In this document: positions 55,913 through 64,000 of the stretch, one piece after another
Numbering within the stretch: position 1 is the first letter of the stretch
How the letters are laid out: every line of letters begins with the position of its first letter
NCBI GenBank assembly: GCA_900637675.1
Contig: LR134389.1
Span: forward strand, 434,001-498,000
Direction of reading: 5' to 3'
DNA from: Streptococcus equi subsp. equi
Lineage (GTDB): Bacteria > Bacillota > Bacilli > Lactobacillales > Streptococcaceae
Length of the DNA stretch: 64,000 bases
Made by a program: the position numbers and the translations under genes
Notes under the pieces: generated by a model
Told to the model about the DNA's origin: nothing
Database searches by the model: none
The model's input: only the letters and a program-made list of their open reading frames with translations

Positions 55913-56547
55913 TGCGAGTTAGAAAACGAAAGGGTGCGCAGGAGCACTTGGAAAACAATCCTCACTATGTCATTTTAGAGCCGGAGGCTGCTAAGGGGCG
56001 CTGGTGTGAGGTCTTTGGTAATGATCATCCGATCCATATTGAGGTTGGCTCAGGCAAGGGAGCCTTTATCACAGGTATGGCGTTGAAAAACCCAGAGATC
56101 AACTATATTGGCATTGACATTCAGCTATCAGTGCTAAGCTATGCTTTAGATAAGGTCCTAGCCTCTCAGGCTCCTAATGTTAGGCTCTTGCGGGTTGATG
56201 GGTCAAGCCTGACCAATTATTTCGATGCCGGTGAGGTTGATATGATGTATTTGAATTTTTCAGATCCTTGGCCCAAAAGCAGGCATGAAAAGCGTCGACT
56301 AACCTACAAATCCTTTTTAGACACTTATAAGCAGATTTTGCCGGAAAATGGTGAAATTCATTTTAAAACAGATAATCGTGGCTTATTTGAGTATAGCCTA
56401 GCGAGCTTTTCACAGTACGGTATGACCCTCAAGCAGGTCTGGCTGGATTTACATGCTAGTGATTATCAAGGAAATGTGATGACTGAGTATGAGGCTAGAT
56501 TTGCTAAAAAGGGACAGATTATTTACCGCCTAGAAGCAACATTCTAG
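55912..56547 (+). CDS. trmB: tRNA (guanine-N7-)-methyltransferase
   Basis: TrmB makes m7G46 in tRNA. The 211-aa protein has the SAM-binding motif [17 protein letters not shown] (~39-55) and the family motif [19 protein letters not shown] (~116-134). ATG 55912 overlaps the ccrZ stop. It completes the ecsA-ecsB-ccrZ-trmB run and is followed by a tRNA gene. Confidence 0.96.
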   Translation: MRVRKRKGAQEHLENNPHYVILEPEAAKGRWCEVFGNDHPIHIEVGSGKGAFITGMALKNPEINYIGIDIQLSVLSYALDKVLASQAPNVRLLRVDGSSLTNYFDAGEVDMMYLNFSDPWPKSRHEKRRLTYKSFLDTYKQILPENGEIHFKTDNRGLFEYSLASFSQYGMTLKQVWLDLHASDYQGNVMTEYEARFAKKGQIIYRLEATF

Positions 56548-56606
56548 TAGCTATTTTGACAAAAATATGATACACTACTGAGGTTGAGTTGATCAGCCTT
56601 TTACTT

Positions 56607-56692
56607 GGAGAGGTCGCATAGTGGCCGAGTGCGCACGCTTGGAAAGCGTGTAGTCCTTAACGGGGCTCGGGGGTTCGAATCCCCTCCTCTCC
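56607..56692 (+). tRNA. tRNA-Ser (anticodon GGA)
   Basis: This 86-nt class II tRNA has acceptor arms GGAGAGG and CCTCTCC. The anticodon stem CACGC/GCGTG carries loop TTGGAAA, anticodon GGA, which reads UCC and UCU. A variable arm and the T-arm GGGTTCGAATCCC follow. CCA is not encoded. An extended -10, TGATACACT, lies at 56568-56576. Confidence 0.98.
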
Positions 56693-57006
56693 TTTTATCC
56701 TATTGGTATATCAAGGGTTTCGGAGTCTTCGCCTGTTTTTCACCCGTCAAATTTGAGATTTTGAAAAATGCTTTTGACCTGATGGTCATTTTTTTCTTTT
56801 AACTTATCCAATTGGTGAACATATATTTTAGGCTCTATCATTTCTGTAGTGGATTTATCCAGTATGGAAATGATAGGGCTTTTTGAGTACAAAAAAGTCC
56901 CATAAGACTTATCATGAGAAGCACTAACAATCTCATTAGAAAGTATCTTATGGAACATATCAATAATATCACATTCTGCTTCGCTATTGTCGGGTTAATA
57001 ATTTTA
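56693..57006. other. Gene-poor region after tRNA-Ser, with repeat copy C
   Basis: No gene is supported. The stretch contains the palindromic repeat listed separately (56830-56882) and AT-rich sequence. Confidence 0.5.
56830..56882 (+). repeat. Dispersed ~50-bp palindromic repeat, copy C
   Basis: Runs from AGGCTCTATCATTTCTGTAG to GGAAATGATAGGGCT with a short centre, inverse in orientation to copy A. Confidence 0.8.
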
Positions 57007-57171
57007 TCACTTTAATTTTTTCAATACTTTTTGACTAATTAGTAAAACCACTACTCCTAAAAATATAGTCCCAATAAAGTCATAAAAAGGACTTCTTCCT
57101 GTAAGGGCAAACCAAACGAATCGCGAAATAATAACAAGAAATGTTATACAAATACTATATCTTTTTGACAT
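57007..57171 (-). CDS. Small two-TM basic membrane protein, immunity-like
   Basis: The 54-aa product starts MSKRYSICITFLVIISRFVWF and has two hydrophobic segments (~6-22 and 30-48) with a basic end, QKVLKKLK. ATG 57171 overlaps the stop of the upstream glycine/alanine-rich frame (TAATG), which suggests translational coupling. Size, charge and layout resemble immunity proteins of circular or class II bacteriocins. That is inference. No RBS is clear apart from coupling. Confidence 0.45.
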   Translation of the reverse strand: MSKRYSICITFLVIISRFVWFALTGRSPFYDFIGTIFLGVVVLLISQKVLKKLK

Positions 57172-57338
57172 TAAAACCACATGCATCTTCCAAAGCTCCA
57201 AATTAATGATGCTGCAGCTGCAGCAGGGGCTACATTCTTGATCCCCACTTTAAGTATTAGTTTTGCGATTTCAGCTGCTGCTTTACGTTGAACTAGACCT
57301 ACAATGCCTCCACTCAAGCAGTATTCCCATCTTCAAGT
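57168..57338 (-). pseudogene. Start-less bacteriocin-like reading frame
   Basis: An open frame of about 57 codons on the minus strand has no ATG at its beginning. It reads LSGGIVGLVQRKAAAEIAKL and continues with AAAAASLIWSFGRCMWF. It is small, rich in Ala/Gly/Ile and amphipathic, like a mature bacteriocin. Its stop overlaps the start of the two-TM protein. An extended -10, TGATATACT, lies just upstream (~57342-57350). The leader part seems lost or frameshifted. Confidence 0.4.
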
Positions 57339-57423
57339 ATATCAAATGTCACTTGAAATACAAGTCTGTTTTTGAAATCGTTTTTATGATATAATGAGGG
57401 AGATTACAGCTTTTATTATATCA

Positions 57424-57666
57424 TTAACTAATGCTGTCTTTAAAAATAGCATTAATATTTTTAATATCCTCAGATAAACTTATATTACCGATAAATAGTG
57501 GTATTAAAATTACAAATTGAACTAATTTAAGCTTTATTAATGATGTTATTGAGTTACCAATGGCCTCTCTCGCATATGCATAGATCTGTTCTGATGGGAG
57601 GTTTTTTCGTTTTGGTAAAGACCATGAAGCAGCCGCAAATAATATTTTAGTTGTCTTTTTTACCCT
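57424..57666 (-). pseudogene. Open frame without a normal start codon, membrane-like
   Basis: An 80-codon minus-strand frame begins after a stop with GTAAAAAAGACAACT, just behind AAAGGG, but has no ATG, GTG or TTG near its start. It reads KKTTKILFAAASWSLPKRKN, later EQIYAYAREAIGNSITSLIK, and a hydrophobic segment (LVQFVILIPLFIG). I do not recognise it. It may be the remains of a small accessory or immunity gene. Confidence 0.3.
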
Positions 57667-57802
57667 TTAATATTTTATTTTATCATATGAATACAGAGGT
57701 TAGAGGGGATAAGGAAAGAGAAAAAAGCAAGGTTAAAGATCTCCTCTCCTTTTAAAAAATAGGATTTTTGAGGTCTTATTGACACTTTTAGTAGGGATTT
57801 TC
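57667..57802 (+). other. AT-rich interval before rimP promoter
   Basis: No gene or terminator is evident. Repeated AT-rich sequence precedes the operon promoter. Confidence 0.4.
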
Positions 57803-57875
57803 TTGCAATTCATTTTGATTGTGGTATAATAGGTTAAAGCAATACAGAAGGGTGGTGAGAAATATCTCGCCACTT
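57803..57875 (+). promoter_or_regulatory. rimP-nusA-infB operon promoter and leader hairpin
   Basis: TTGCAA (57803-57808), 16 nt and TATAAT (57825-57830), TG-extended, form the promoter. The leader has the hairpin GTGGTGAGA-AATA-TCTCGCCAC (about 57852-57873) followed by TTTTGTG, a weak terminator that could attenuate the operon. Confidence 0.75.
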
Positions 57876-57942
57876 TTGTGTTGATTATCAAGAGGACAAG
57901 GCTATAGAGGTATAGCAGTCATCAGTAAAGGAGGTTATTAAC

Positions 57943-58419
57943 ATCGCAAACACAGCTATTATTGATATTGTTACCCAAATCGTAGAACCTGTAATTAAAG
58001 CACCCTATGAATTGGTCGACATCGAATACGACAAAATGGGCAATGATTATGTCCTTAGTATCTTAGTTGATAAGGCTTCTGGGATTACCGTTGAGGATAC
58101 TGCTGAGCTTACAGAGTTAATCAGTCCACTCTTAGATACGATTTCTCCAGACCCTTTCCCAGATCAGTATATGCTGGAGGTTTCCAGTCCTGGGCTAGAG
58201 CGTCCATTAAAGACTGCTGAGAGCTTGAAGGCTGCTGTAGGCTCATATATTAATGTCAGCCTCTATCGGGCAATTGATAAGGTGAAGGTTTTTCAAGGAG
58301 ATTTAGTGGCTTTTGATGGTGATACCCTAACCATTGATTATCTAGATAAGACGCGTCACAAAACAGTTGAGATTCCTTACCAAGCAGTGGCTAAGGCTCG
58401 TTTAGCTGTCAAATTATAA
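57943..58419 (+). CDS. rimP: Ribosome maturation factor RimP, apparent ATC start
   Basis: RimP assists 30S subunit maturation. Homology starts at [33 protein letters not shown], so the frame must include codons well before the first ATG at 58027 or the GTC/GAC region at 58012. The only fitting start is ATC at 57943, 8 nt after the strong RBS AAAGGAGG (57927-57934). No ATG, GTG or TTG lies between the upstream stop (57913) and the conserved residues. The length would be 158 aa, the family norm. It contains [14 protein letters not shown] (~60-75). Confidence 0.85.
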   Translation: MANTAIIDIVTQIVEPVIKAPYELVDIEYDKMGNDYVLSILVDKASGITVEDTAELTELISPLLDTISPDPFPDQYMLEVSSPGLERPLKTAESLKAAVGSYINVSLYRAIDKVKVFQGDLVAFDGDTLTIDYLDKTRHKTVEIPYQAVAKARLAVKL

Positions 58420-58528
58420 GGCAATTGCTGAGCGATTTGCTTTAGTCGGTTGGCTAAGCCCTAAATGGATTAATTTATAAGATAAGAAAGGATTTTTACC
58501 AAGCTTTGAGAGCAAGGTAGACAACATT

Positions 58529-59683
58529 ATGAGCAAAGAAATGCTAGAAGCCTTCCGTATTTTGGAAGAAGAAAAACACATTGATAAGGCAGATATCATT
58601 GAGGCAGTCACTGAATCACTGAAATCAGCTTATAAACGTCGTTATGGTCAAGCAGAATCCTGCGTCATTGAATTTAATGATAAAACAGCAGATTTTCAGG
58701 TTTTTACGGTTCGTGAGGTTGTTGAAGAGGTATTTGATAGCCGTCTGGAAATTAGCCTGAACGATGCCCTTGCCATTAGCTCAGCCTATGAGTTAGGAGA
58801 TAAGATTCGTTTTGAAGAATCAGTCAGCGAGTTTGGACGTGTGGCTGCTCAGTCTGCAAAGCAAACCATTATGGAAAGGATGCGTCGTCAGATGCGAGAA
58901 ATCACCTTCAATGAGTACAAGCAGCATGAAGGTGAAATCATGACGGGTACGGTTGAGCGTTTTGACCAACGTTTCATTTATGTTAACCTTGGTTCCTTAG
59001 AGGCTCAGCTCTCACATCAGGATCAAATCCCAGGAGAAACCTTCAAATCACATGATCGGATTGATGTCTATGTCTACAAGGTGGAAAACAATCCAAAGGG
59101 GGTTAACGTCTTTGTTAGTCGTAGTCACCCTGAGTTCATCAAGCGCATTATGGAACAGGAAATTCCAGAGGTTTTTGATGGGACCGTTGAGATTATGAGT
59201 GTTTCTCGTGAGGCTGGTGACCGTACTAAGGTTGCTGTGCGTAGCCACAATCCCAATGTTGATGCGATTGGAACGATTGTTGGTCGTGGCGGCAGCAACA
59301 TCAAAAAGGTTATCAGTAAATTCCATCCAAAGCGCTATGATGCTAAGACAGGACTTGAGATCCCAGTAGAAGAAAATATTGACGTTATCCAATGGGTAGA
59401 TGACCCTGCTGAATTTATCTACAATGCCATTGCACCTGCTGAGGTTGATATGGTTCTCTTTGATGATGACGATCTTAAGCGTGCGACTGTGGTGGTGCCT
59501 GATAATAAGCTATCGCTTGCTATTGGTCGTCGTGGTCAAAACGTTCGTTTGGCAGCTCATTTGACAGGCTATCGCATTGACATCAAATCAGCCAGTGAAT
59601 ATGAACGCCTTGAAGCAGAAAAAGAAGCAGCAATGACTGAAGCAGTAGCTACAGAGGAGCTCTTAACCAACGAGGAAGTGTAA
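58529..59683 (+). CDS. nusA: Transcription termination/antitermination factor NusA
   Basis: NusA binds RNA polymerase and nascent RNA. The 384-aa protein has the N-terminal RNAP-binding domain (~1-125), an S1 domain (~130-200, GEIMTGTVERFDQRFIYVNLG), then KH domains (AIGTIVGRGGSNIKKV and LAIGRRGQNVRLAAHLTGYRIDI). It ends with an acidic tail. It follows rimP by 109 nt. Confidence 0.97.
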   Translation: MSKEMLEAFRILEEEKHIDKADIIEAVTESLKSAYKRRYGQAESCVIEFNDKTADFQVFTVREVVEEVFDSRLEISLNDALAISSAYELGDKIRFEESVSEFGRVAAQSAKQTIMERMRRQMREITFNEYKQHEGEIMTGTVERFDQRFIYVNLGSLEAQLSHQDQIPGETFKSHDRIDVYVYKVENNPKGVNVFVSRSHPEFIKRIMEQEIPEVFDGTVEIMSVSREAGDRTKVAVRSHNPNVDAIGTIVGRGGSNIKKVISKFHPKRYDAKTGLEIPVEENIDVIQWVDDPAEFIYNAIAPAEVDMVLFDDDDLKRATVVVPDNKLSLAIGRRGQNVRLAAHLTGYRIDIKSASEYERLEAEKEAAMTEAVATEELLTNEEV

Positions 59684-59698
59684 GAAAAGAGGTGTTTT

Positions 59699-59995
59699 AT
59701 GCCTAAAGTAAAAAAAATACCTTTACGTAAGTCGCTTGTTTCTGGTGAGATCATTGATAAGCGTGACCTCCTTCGTATTGTCAAAAATAAGGAGGGGCAG
59801 ATTTTTATTGATCCAACCGGCAAGCAAAATGGGCGTGGTGCTTATATCAAGCTAGATAACCAAGAAGCACTTATGGCAAAGAAAAAACAGGTGTTTAATC
59901 GTAGCTTCTCAATGGAGGTGCCAGAGAGCTTTTACGATGAAGTGATTGCACATGTTGATCACAAAGTTAAAAGAAGAGAGCTAGGCCTTGAATAG
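59699..59995 (+). CDS. rnpM: YlxR/RnpM RNase P modulator
   Basis: The 98-aa protein belongs to the YlxR family, recently described in Bacillus as an RNase P modulator (RnpM). It has a basic start MPKVKKIPLRKSLVSGEIIDKRDLLRIVKNKEGQIFIDP and the signature TGKQNGRGAYIKLDNQEALMAKKK. It normally has CxxC-like N-terminus (R-x-C) in other taxa; here no cysteines are visible. It overlaps the next gene by 8 nt. Confidence 0.92.
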   Translation: MPKVKKIPLRKSLVSGEIIDKRDLLRIVKNKEGQIFIDPTGKQNGRGAYIKLDNQEALMAKKKQVFNRSFSMEVPESFYDEVIAHVDHKVKRRELGLE

Positions 59996-60290
59996 TTTAA
60001 ATAGATTATCTCATTTGATCGGACTGGCTCAGCGGGCCAAAAAAGTGATTTCAGGTGAGGAATTGGTCATTAAAGCCATTCGACATCAGGAAGTCAATCT
60101 TGTTTTTTTAGCCAATGATGCTGGCCCAAATATCACTAAAAAAGTAACAGATAAAAGTAATTATTACAATGTAGAAGTCTCCACAGTGTTTAGTGCACTG
60201 GAATTAAGTGCTGCACTTGGCAAGCCTCGTAAGGTGGTTGCCATTGCAGACGCTGGATTTTCAAAGAAAATGAGGACTCTTATGAAATAG
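59988..60290 (+). CDS. YlxQ-type L7Ae-family RNA-binding protein
   Basis: The 100-aa L7Ae/L30e-fold protein (ylxQ) has [41 protein letters not shown] (~8-48), a kink-turn-binding pattern. TTG start at 59988 overlaps rnpM by 8 nt, so it is translationally coupled. It is found in the nusA-infB operon of Firmicutes, and its role is not well known. Confidence 0.9.
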   Translation: MNSLNRLSHLIGLAQRAKKVISGEELVIKAIRHQEVNLVFLANDAGPNITKKVTDKSNYYNVEVSTVFSALELSAALGKPRKVVAIADAGFSKKMRTLMK

Positions 60291-60309
60291 ACGAATAGGA
60301 GGACACAAA

Positions 60310-63180
60310 TTGTCAAAGAAAAGATTACATGAAATTGCCAAGGAAATTGGCAAAAGTAGTAAAGAAGTCGTTGAGCGTGCTAAATCCTTAGGATTAGATG
60401 TCAAAAGCCATGCGTCAAGCGTCGAAGAAGCAGATGCTAACAAAATTGCCTCTAGCTTTTCAGCAGGTGTGACTAAGAATGTTCAAGCAGGTTCAGCAAA
60501 AGACAAGCAAGTAGCAGAACAAAAAGCAAAAGCAGCTAAGGCCACTACACCACAGCCAGCAGCCTCTAAAGCAGCAGAAAAGCCAGCTGCTGCGACACAA
60601 GAAGCATCACAGCCGGTTGCTGTTAAGCCAAAGAGCCGCAATTTCAAGGCAGAGCGTGAAGCACGTGCCAAGGAGCAGGTAGCGAGACGGCAGGCTGGGC
60701 AAAATCGCTCTAATGACCGCAAGTCAGACTATCGTCAACTTGGACGATCACAAGGTCAGCAGACGGAGCGAGCTGGCCACAAGTCACAAAATCAGCAAAG
60801 AGATAGACGCTTTGATAACAGGCCATCATCTGGAAATAACCGAAACGATGGGCATAGACAAGCTGGTAATCGTGACAAAAACCGTTCCTTTAACGCTAAT
60901 AGTCGTCAACAGGATACAGGACGTCAAGGGCAGACCCAAGCCGGTGCTCCTAAGATTGATTTTAAGGCGCGTGCTGCTGCCTTAAAGGCTGAGCAAAACG
61001 CAGAGTATGCCAGACAAAGGGAATCACGCTTTCGTGAGCAAGAGGAGGCTAAACGCTTAGAGCAACAGGCAAGGCAAGAGGCTAAGGCAGCCGCCCTCAA
61101 GGCTCAGACAGAGGACAAAAAGCATCGTGAAGCCTCAGCTAAGGCTACTGAGTCGGTTGCTAGTATGGCTGCTGCATCGGTAGCAAAACCGGTTGATAAG
61201 CGTCGTAAAAAACAAAATCGTCCAGACAAAGGGCATGATCGGGATCATGGCCTAGAAGATGGACAAAAGAAAAATAAGAAGAGTTGGAATAGTCAAAACC
61301 AAGTGAGAAATCAAAAGAATAGTAACTGGAATAACAACAAGAAAAACAAAAAAGGTAAGCATCATAAGAATAGCAACACAGCTCCAAAACCAGTAACAGA
61401 GCGTAAATTCCATGAATTACCAAAAGAATTTGAATATTCAGAAGGAATGACCGTTGCTGAAATTGCAAAACGGATCAAGCGTGAGCCGGCTGAGATTGTC
61501 AAGAAATTATTTATGATGGGTGTGATGGCAACGCAAAACCAATCCTTAGATGGTGATACCATTGAGCTCTTAATGGTGGATTATGGCATTGAAGCTAAGG
61601 CCAAGGTGGAGGTTGATGAAGCTGATATCGAGCGCTTCTTTACTGATGATAGCTACCTTAATCCTGAGAATATTGTTGAGCGTGCACCGGTTGTTACCAT
61701 TATGGGACACGTCGATCATGGTAAGACGACCCTGCTTGATACCCTTAGAAATTCTCGTGTTGCAACAGGAGAAGCAGGAGGGATCACCCAGCATATTGGA
61801 GCTTACCAGATTGAGGAGGCAGGCAAGAAGATTACCTTCTTGGATACACCAGGACATGCTGCCTTCACAAGCATGCGTGCACGTGGAGCGTCAGTGACAG
61901 ATATTACCATTTTGATTGTAGCTGCTGATGACGGGGTAATGCCACAAACCATTGAAGCTATTAACCATTCTAAGGCGGCTGGTGTTCCAATTATCGTTGC
62001 CATCAACAAGATTGACAAGCCAGGGGCTAATCCTGAGCGTGTTATTTCAGAATTGGCTGAGCATGGGATCATCTCAACTGCTTGGGGTGGTGAGTGTGAG
62101 TTTGTTGAAATCTCTGCCAAATTTAACAAAAACATTGATGAGCTGCTAGAAACAGTGCTTTTGGTAGCTGAGGTTGAAGAGCTAAAGGCTGATCCTACGG
62201 TTCGTGCGATTGGTACGGTCATTGAGGCTAGACTTGACAAAGGTAAGGGTGCGGTTGCGACACTTCTGGTCCAACAAGGAACCCTACACGTACAAGACCC
62301 AATCGTTGTTGGTAACACCTTTGGTCGTGTGCGTGCCATGACAAATGACCTTGGTCGTCGTGTGAAATCAGCTGAGCCGTCCACACCGGTATCTATTACT
62401 GGTCTCAATGAAACCCCTATGGCGGGTGATCATTTTGCGGTCTATGCTGATGAAAAAGCAGCGCGTGCAGCAGGGGAGGAGCGTGCTAAGCGTGCCCTTC
62501 TCAAGCAACGTCAAAACACGCAGCGTGTCAGCCTTGATAACCTATTTGATACCCTCAAGGCAGGGGAAATCAAAACCGTTAACGTGATCATCAAGGCAGA
62601 CGTGCAGGGCTCTGTGGAAGCTTTGGCAGCCTCACTCCTTAAAATTGATGTTGAGGGCGTTCGAGTAAATGTTGTTCACTCTGCTGTCGGTGCGATCAAT
62701 GAGTCAGATGTGACCTTGGCAGAGGCTTCAAACGCTGTTATCATAGGCTTCAATGTGCGTCCAACACCACAGGCGCGTCAGCAGGCTGATACAGACGATG
62801 TTGAGATTCGCTTGCATAGCATTATTTATAAGGTGATCGAAGAGGTTGAGGAAGCCATGAAAGGTAAGCTTGACCCTGAGTATCAAGAAAAAATGCTTGG
62901 TGAGGCTATTATTCGTGAAACCTTTAAGGTCTCTAAGGTTGGGACAATCGGAGGCTTTATGGTTGTTAATGGTAAGGTAACGCGTGATTCAAGTGTACGT
63001 GTCATTCGTGATAGCGTGGTTATCTTTGATGGTAAGCTAGCCAGTCTTAAGCATTATAAGGACGATGTTAAGGAGATTGGGAATGCCCAAGAGGGTGGTT
63101 TGATGATTGAAGGCTTTAATGACATTAAGGTCGATGATACCATTGAGGCTTACGTCATGGAAGAAATTACCCGTAAATAA
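60310..63180 (+). CDS. infB: Translation initiation factor IF-2
   Basis: IF-2 delivers fMet-tRNA to the 30S subunit. The 956-aa protein has an IF2_N region, a long Ala/Lys/Gln/Arg/Asn-rich linker (~60-370), a second IF2_N at ~375-440, the GTPase domain with G1 GHVDHGKTT (~463-471), DTPGH and NKID, then domains II-IV ending [17 protein letters not shown] start at 60310 with RBS TAGGAGG. The length fits the streptococcal norm. Confidence 0.97.
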   Translation: MSKKRLHEIAKEIGKSSKEVVERAKSLGLDVKSHASSVEEADANKIASSFSAGVTKNVQAGSAKDKQVAEQKAKAAKATTPQPAASKAAEKPAAATQEASQPVAVKPKSRNFKAEREARAKEQVARRQAGQNRSNDRKSDYRQLGRSQGQQTERAGHKSQNQQRDRRFDNRPSSGNNRNDGHRQAGNRDKNRSFNANSRQQDTGRQGQTQAGAPKIDFKARAAALKAEQNAEYARQRESRFREQEEAKRLEQQARQEAKAAALKAQTEDKKHREASAKATESVASMAAASVAKPVDKRRKKQNRPDKGHDRDHGLEDGQKKNKKSWNSQNQVRNQKNSNWNNNKKNKKGKHHKNSNTAPKPVTERKFHELPKEFEYSEGMTVAEIAKRIKREPAEIVKKLFMMGVMATQNQSLDGDTIELLMVDYGIEAKAKVEVDEADIERFFTDDSYLNPENIVERAPVVTIMGHVDHGKTTLLDTLRNSRVATGEAGGITQHIGAYQIEEAGKKITFLDTPGHAAFTSMRARGASVTDITILIVAADDGVMPQTIEAINHSKAAGVPIIVAINKIDKPGANPERVISELAEHGIISTAWGGECEFVEISAKFNKNIDELLETVLLVAEVEELKADPTVRAIGTVIEARLDKGKGAVATLLVQQGTLHVQDPIVVGNTFGRVRAMTNDLGRRVKSAEPSTPVSITGLNETPMAGDHFAVYADEKAARAAGEERAKRALLKQRQNTQRVSLDNLFDTLKAGEIKTVNVIIKADVQGSVEALAASLLKIDVEGVRVNVVHSAVGAINESDVTLAEASNAVIIGFNVRPTPQARQQADTDDVEIRLHSIIYKVIEEVEEAMKGKLDPEYQEKMLGEAIIRETFKVSKVGTIGGFMVVNGKVTRDSSVRVIRDSVVIFDGKLASLKHYKDDVKEIGNAQEGGLMIEGFNDIKVDDTIEAYVMEEITRK

Positions 63181-63281
63181 TCGTGGTGGCTAGTAGCTTA
63201 AATAGCCTCGTCTCAAGACAATAGACAATGTCACCACTTGATTTGAACAGTCACTATTAATAGTATAGCCATCAGCCTAAT

Positions 63282-63323
63282 AGAGAAAAAGGCTTGAAAG
63301 TCATCAAGCTTTTCTCTTGTTAT
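63282..63323 (+). promoter_or_regulatory. Hairpin between infB and rbfA
   Basis: AGAGAAAAAGGCTTGA pairs with TCAAGCTTTTCTCT, followed by only TGTTATT. It is weak as a terminator and may permit read-through to rbfA. Confidence 0.6.
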
Positions 63324-63369
63324 TGAGCTACTGAGAGCCTGTACTATTTGACAATAGAAAGGAAGGGCC

Positions 63370-63720
63370 ATGACAAATCATCGTATTGATCGTGTTGGTA
63401 TGGAAATCAAGCGTGAGGTCAACGAGATTTTACACAAAAAGGTTCGTGATCCACGTGTGCAGGGTGTTACGATCACAGAAGTGCAAATGCTGGGCGATTT
63501 GTCAGTTGCTAAGGTTTACTATACCATTATGAGTGACCTAGCTTCAGACAATCAAAAGGCTGAAATAGGCTTAAAAAAAGCAACAGGAACCATTAAGCGT
63601 GAGCTTGGTAAGCAATTAACCATGTATAAAATTCCGGATTTGGTTTTTGAAAAGGACAATTCTATCGCCTATGGTAATAAAATTGATCAATTGCTCCGTG
63701 AGCTAGAAAAGAAACAGTAG
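63370..63720 (+). CDS. rbfA: Ribosome-binding factor A
   Basis: RbfA matures the 30S subunit and the 16S 5' helix. The 116-aa protein starts [51 protein letters not shown], the KH-like fold, and ends [26 protein letters not shown]. It ends the operon; a convergent terminator follows. Confidence 0.97.
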
Positions 63721-63737
63721 TCATGCTGTGATCAGAA

Positions 63738-63788
63738 AATGCCTACCAGGCTTTGGCAAAAAACTCAAGTCTGGTAGGCATTTTTGTA
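63738..63788. terminator. Bidirectional terminator after rbfA
   Basis: AAATGCCTACCAG pairs with CTGGTAGGCATTTTT around a ~20-nt loop. Both ends suit convergent transcription. Confidence 0.87.
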
Positions 63789-63791
63789 TTA

Positions 63792-64000
63792 TTATTTTTG
63801 GGGTTCGTACTCTTTTTTTATGGTATCAATGATTTGGTATTGTGCTGTCTTGGCCTCTTCAATCGGGTAAATAGGATAAACATGGTTCATCTTTTCCCCG
63901 ACAAATAGCTGGTGCTTATGTCCTTTTTGTTTTAACATACCATCAAATTTTGTAATGTCTGGGTAGAAGATTTCATGAGTTCCTACAAACATGGTGATAG
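63792..64000 (-). CDS. Alpha/beta hydrolase (esterase-like), C-terminal part only
   Basis: The minus-strand frame runs off the right edge, so the 5' end is missing. The last ~69 residues read ITMFVGTHEIFYPDI, later KQKGHKHQLFVGEKMNHVYPIYP. This is the end of a streptococcal alpha/beta hydrolase with the Asp (YPDI) and catalytic His (NHVYP). The ATG at 63992 is internal, not the real start. Confidence 0.8.
   Translation of the reverse strand, partial: ITMFVGTHEIFYPDITKFDGMLKQKGHKHQLFVGEKMNHVYPIYPIEEAKTAQYQIIDTIKKEYEPQK

Noticed and set aside
61160..61468. Open frame on the minus strand within infB
   Set aside because: It is the shadow of the basic low-complexity IF-2 linker, with no RBS or family likeness.
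63992..63994. ATG at the right edge as the start of the hydrolase gene
   Set aside because: The frame continues upstream past the window edge and the fragment matches only the C-terminal end of the family.

Overview
The window is 64 kb of a low-GC Firmicute chromosome, almost certainly a pyogenic-group Streptococcus. I would place it near S. equi, S. dysgalactiae or S. pyogenes; the species is an inference from gene content and protein similarity, not a search result. The streptococcal marks are a FabT/FabK/FabM fatty-acid cluster, CodY, a ManLMN-ManO mannose PTS, HrcA-GrpE-DnaK-DnaJ with CIRCE, a GatCAB operon, and a RimP-NusA-RnpM-YlxQ-InfB-RbfA operon. There are no rRNA genes, no CRISPR array, no phage and no intact insertion sequence. 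Most of the window is core genome with long intergenic gaps.

Layout: 1-2345 is the end of an ECF-type uptake system (S component, EcfT, double ATPase). 2709-9508 holds recG, an L-asparaginase (minus), a HAD phosphatase fused to an NTP-pyrophosphohydrolase-like domain, a universal stress protein (minus) and an aminotransferase. 9680-15317 has codY, with a near-perfect CodY box upstream of its promoter, then a nicotinamidase-like hydrolase and gatCAB. 15546-22058 contains a DMT exporter, a GlsB-type membrane protein, an unusual secreted or anchored low-complexity protein with a KxYKxGKxW-like signal, an ACT/UPF0210 pair, and a phosphatase, VanY-like peptidase and glucosaminidase-like cluster. 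22460-27681 is the heat-shock operon. 27888-38609 is the complete type II fatty-acid synthesis and acetyl-CoA carboxylase cluster with four FabT operators. 38841-46669 carries serS behind a T-box leader, a membrane acyltransferase, the man PTS operon with a cre in its promoter, and a frameshifted HAD gene. 46928-56692 carries a purine-type permease, tsaE, a GNAT acetyltransferase, an LCP protein, a HIT protein, a secreted tandem-repeat protein, ecsAB, a ccrZ-like kinase gene, trmB and tRNA-Ser(GGA). 56693-57942 is a gene-poor patch with remnants that look bacteriocin-like. 57943-63720 is the rimP-nusA-infB-rbfA operon. The last bases hold the C-terminus of an alpha/beta hydrolase.

Three genes (dnaK, dnaJ and a Cof-type HAD phosphatase) each carry a single-base deletion in a short homopolymer. 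Restoring one base returns each to full family length, so these are more likely sequencing errors than biology. The observations I find most worth checking are rimP with no canonical start codon but a strong RBS placed for ATC; the KxYKxGKxW-like secreted protein with a Gly/Tyr tail; the 45-bp tandem-repeat secreted protein with a cre-like site at its promoter; the bacteriocin/immunity-like remnant at 57007-57338; two apparently leaderless genes; and two families of dispersed non-coding repeats.
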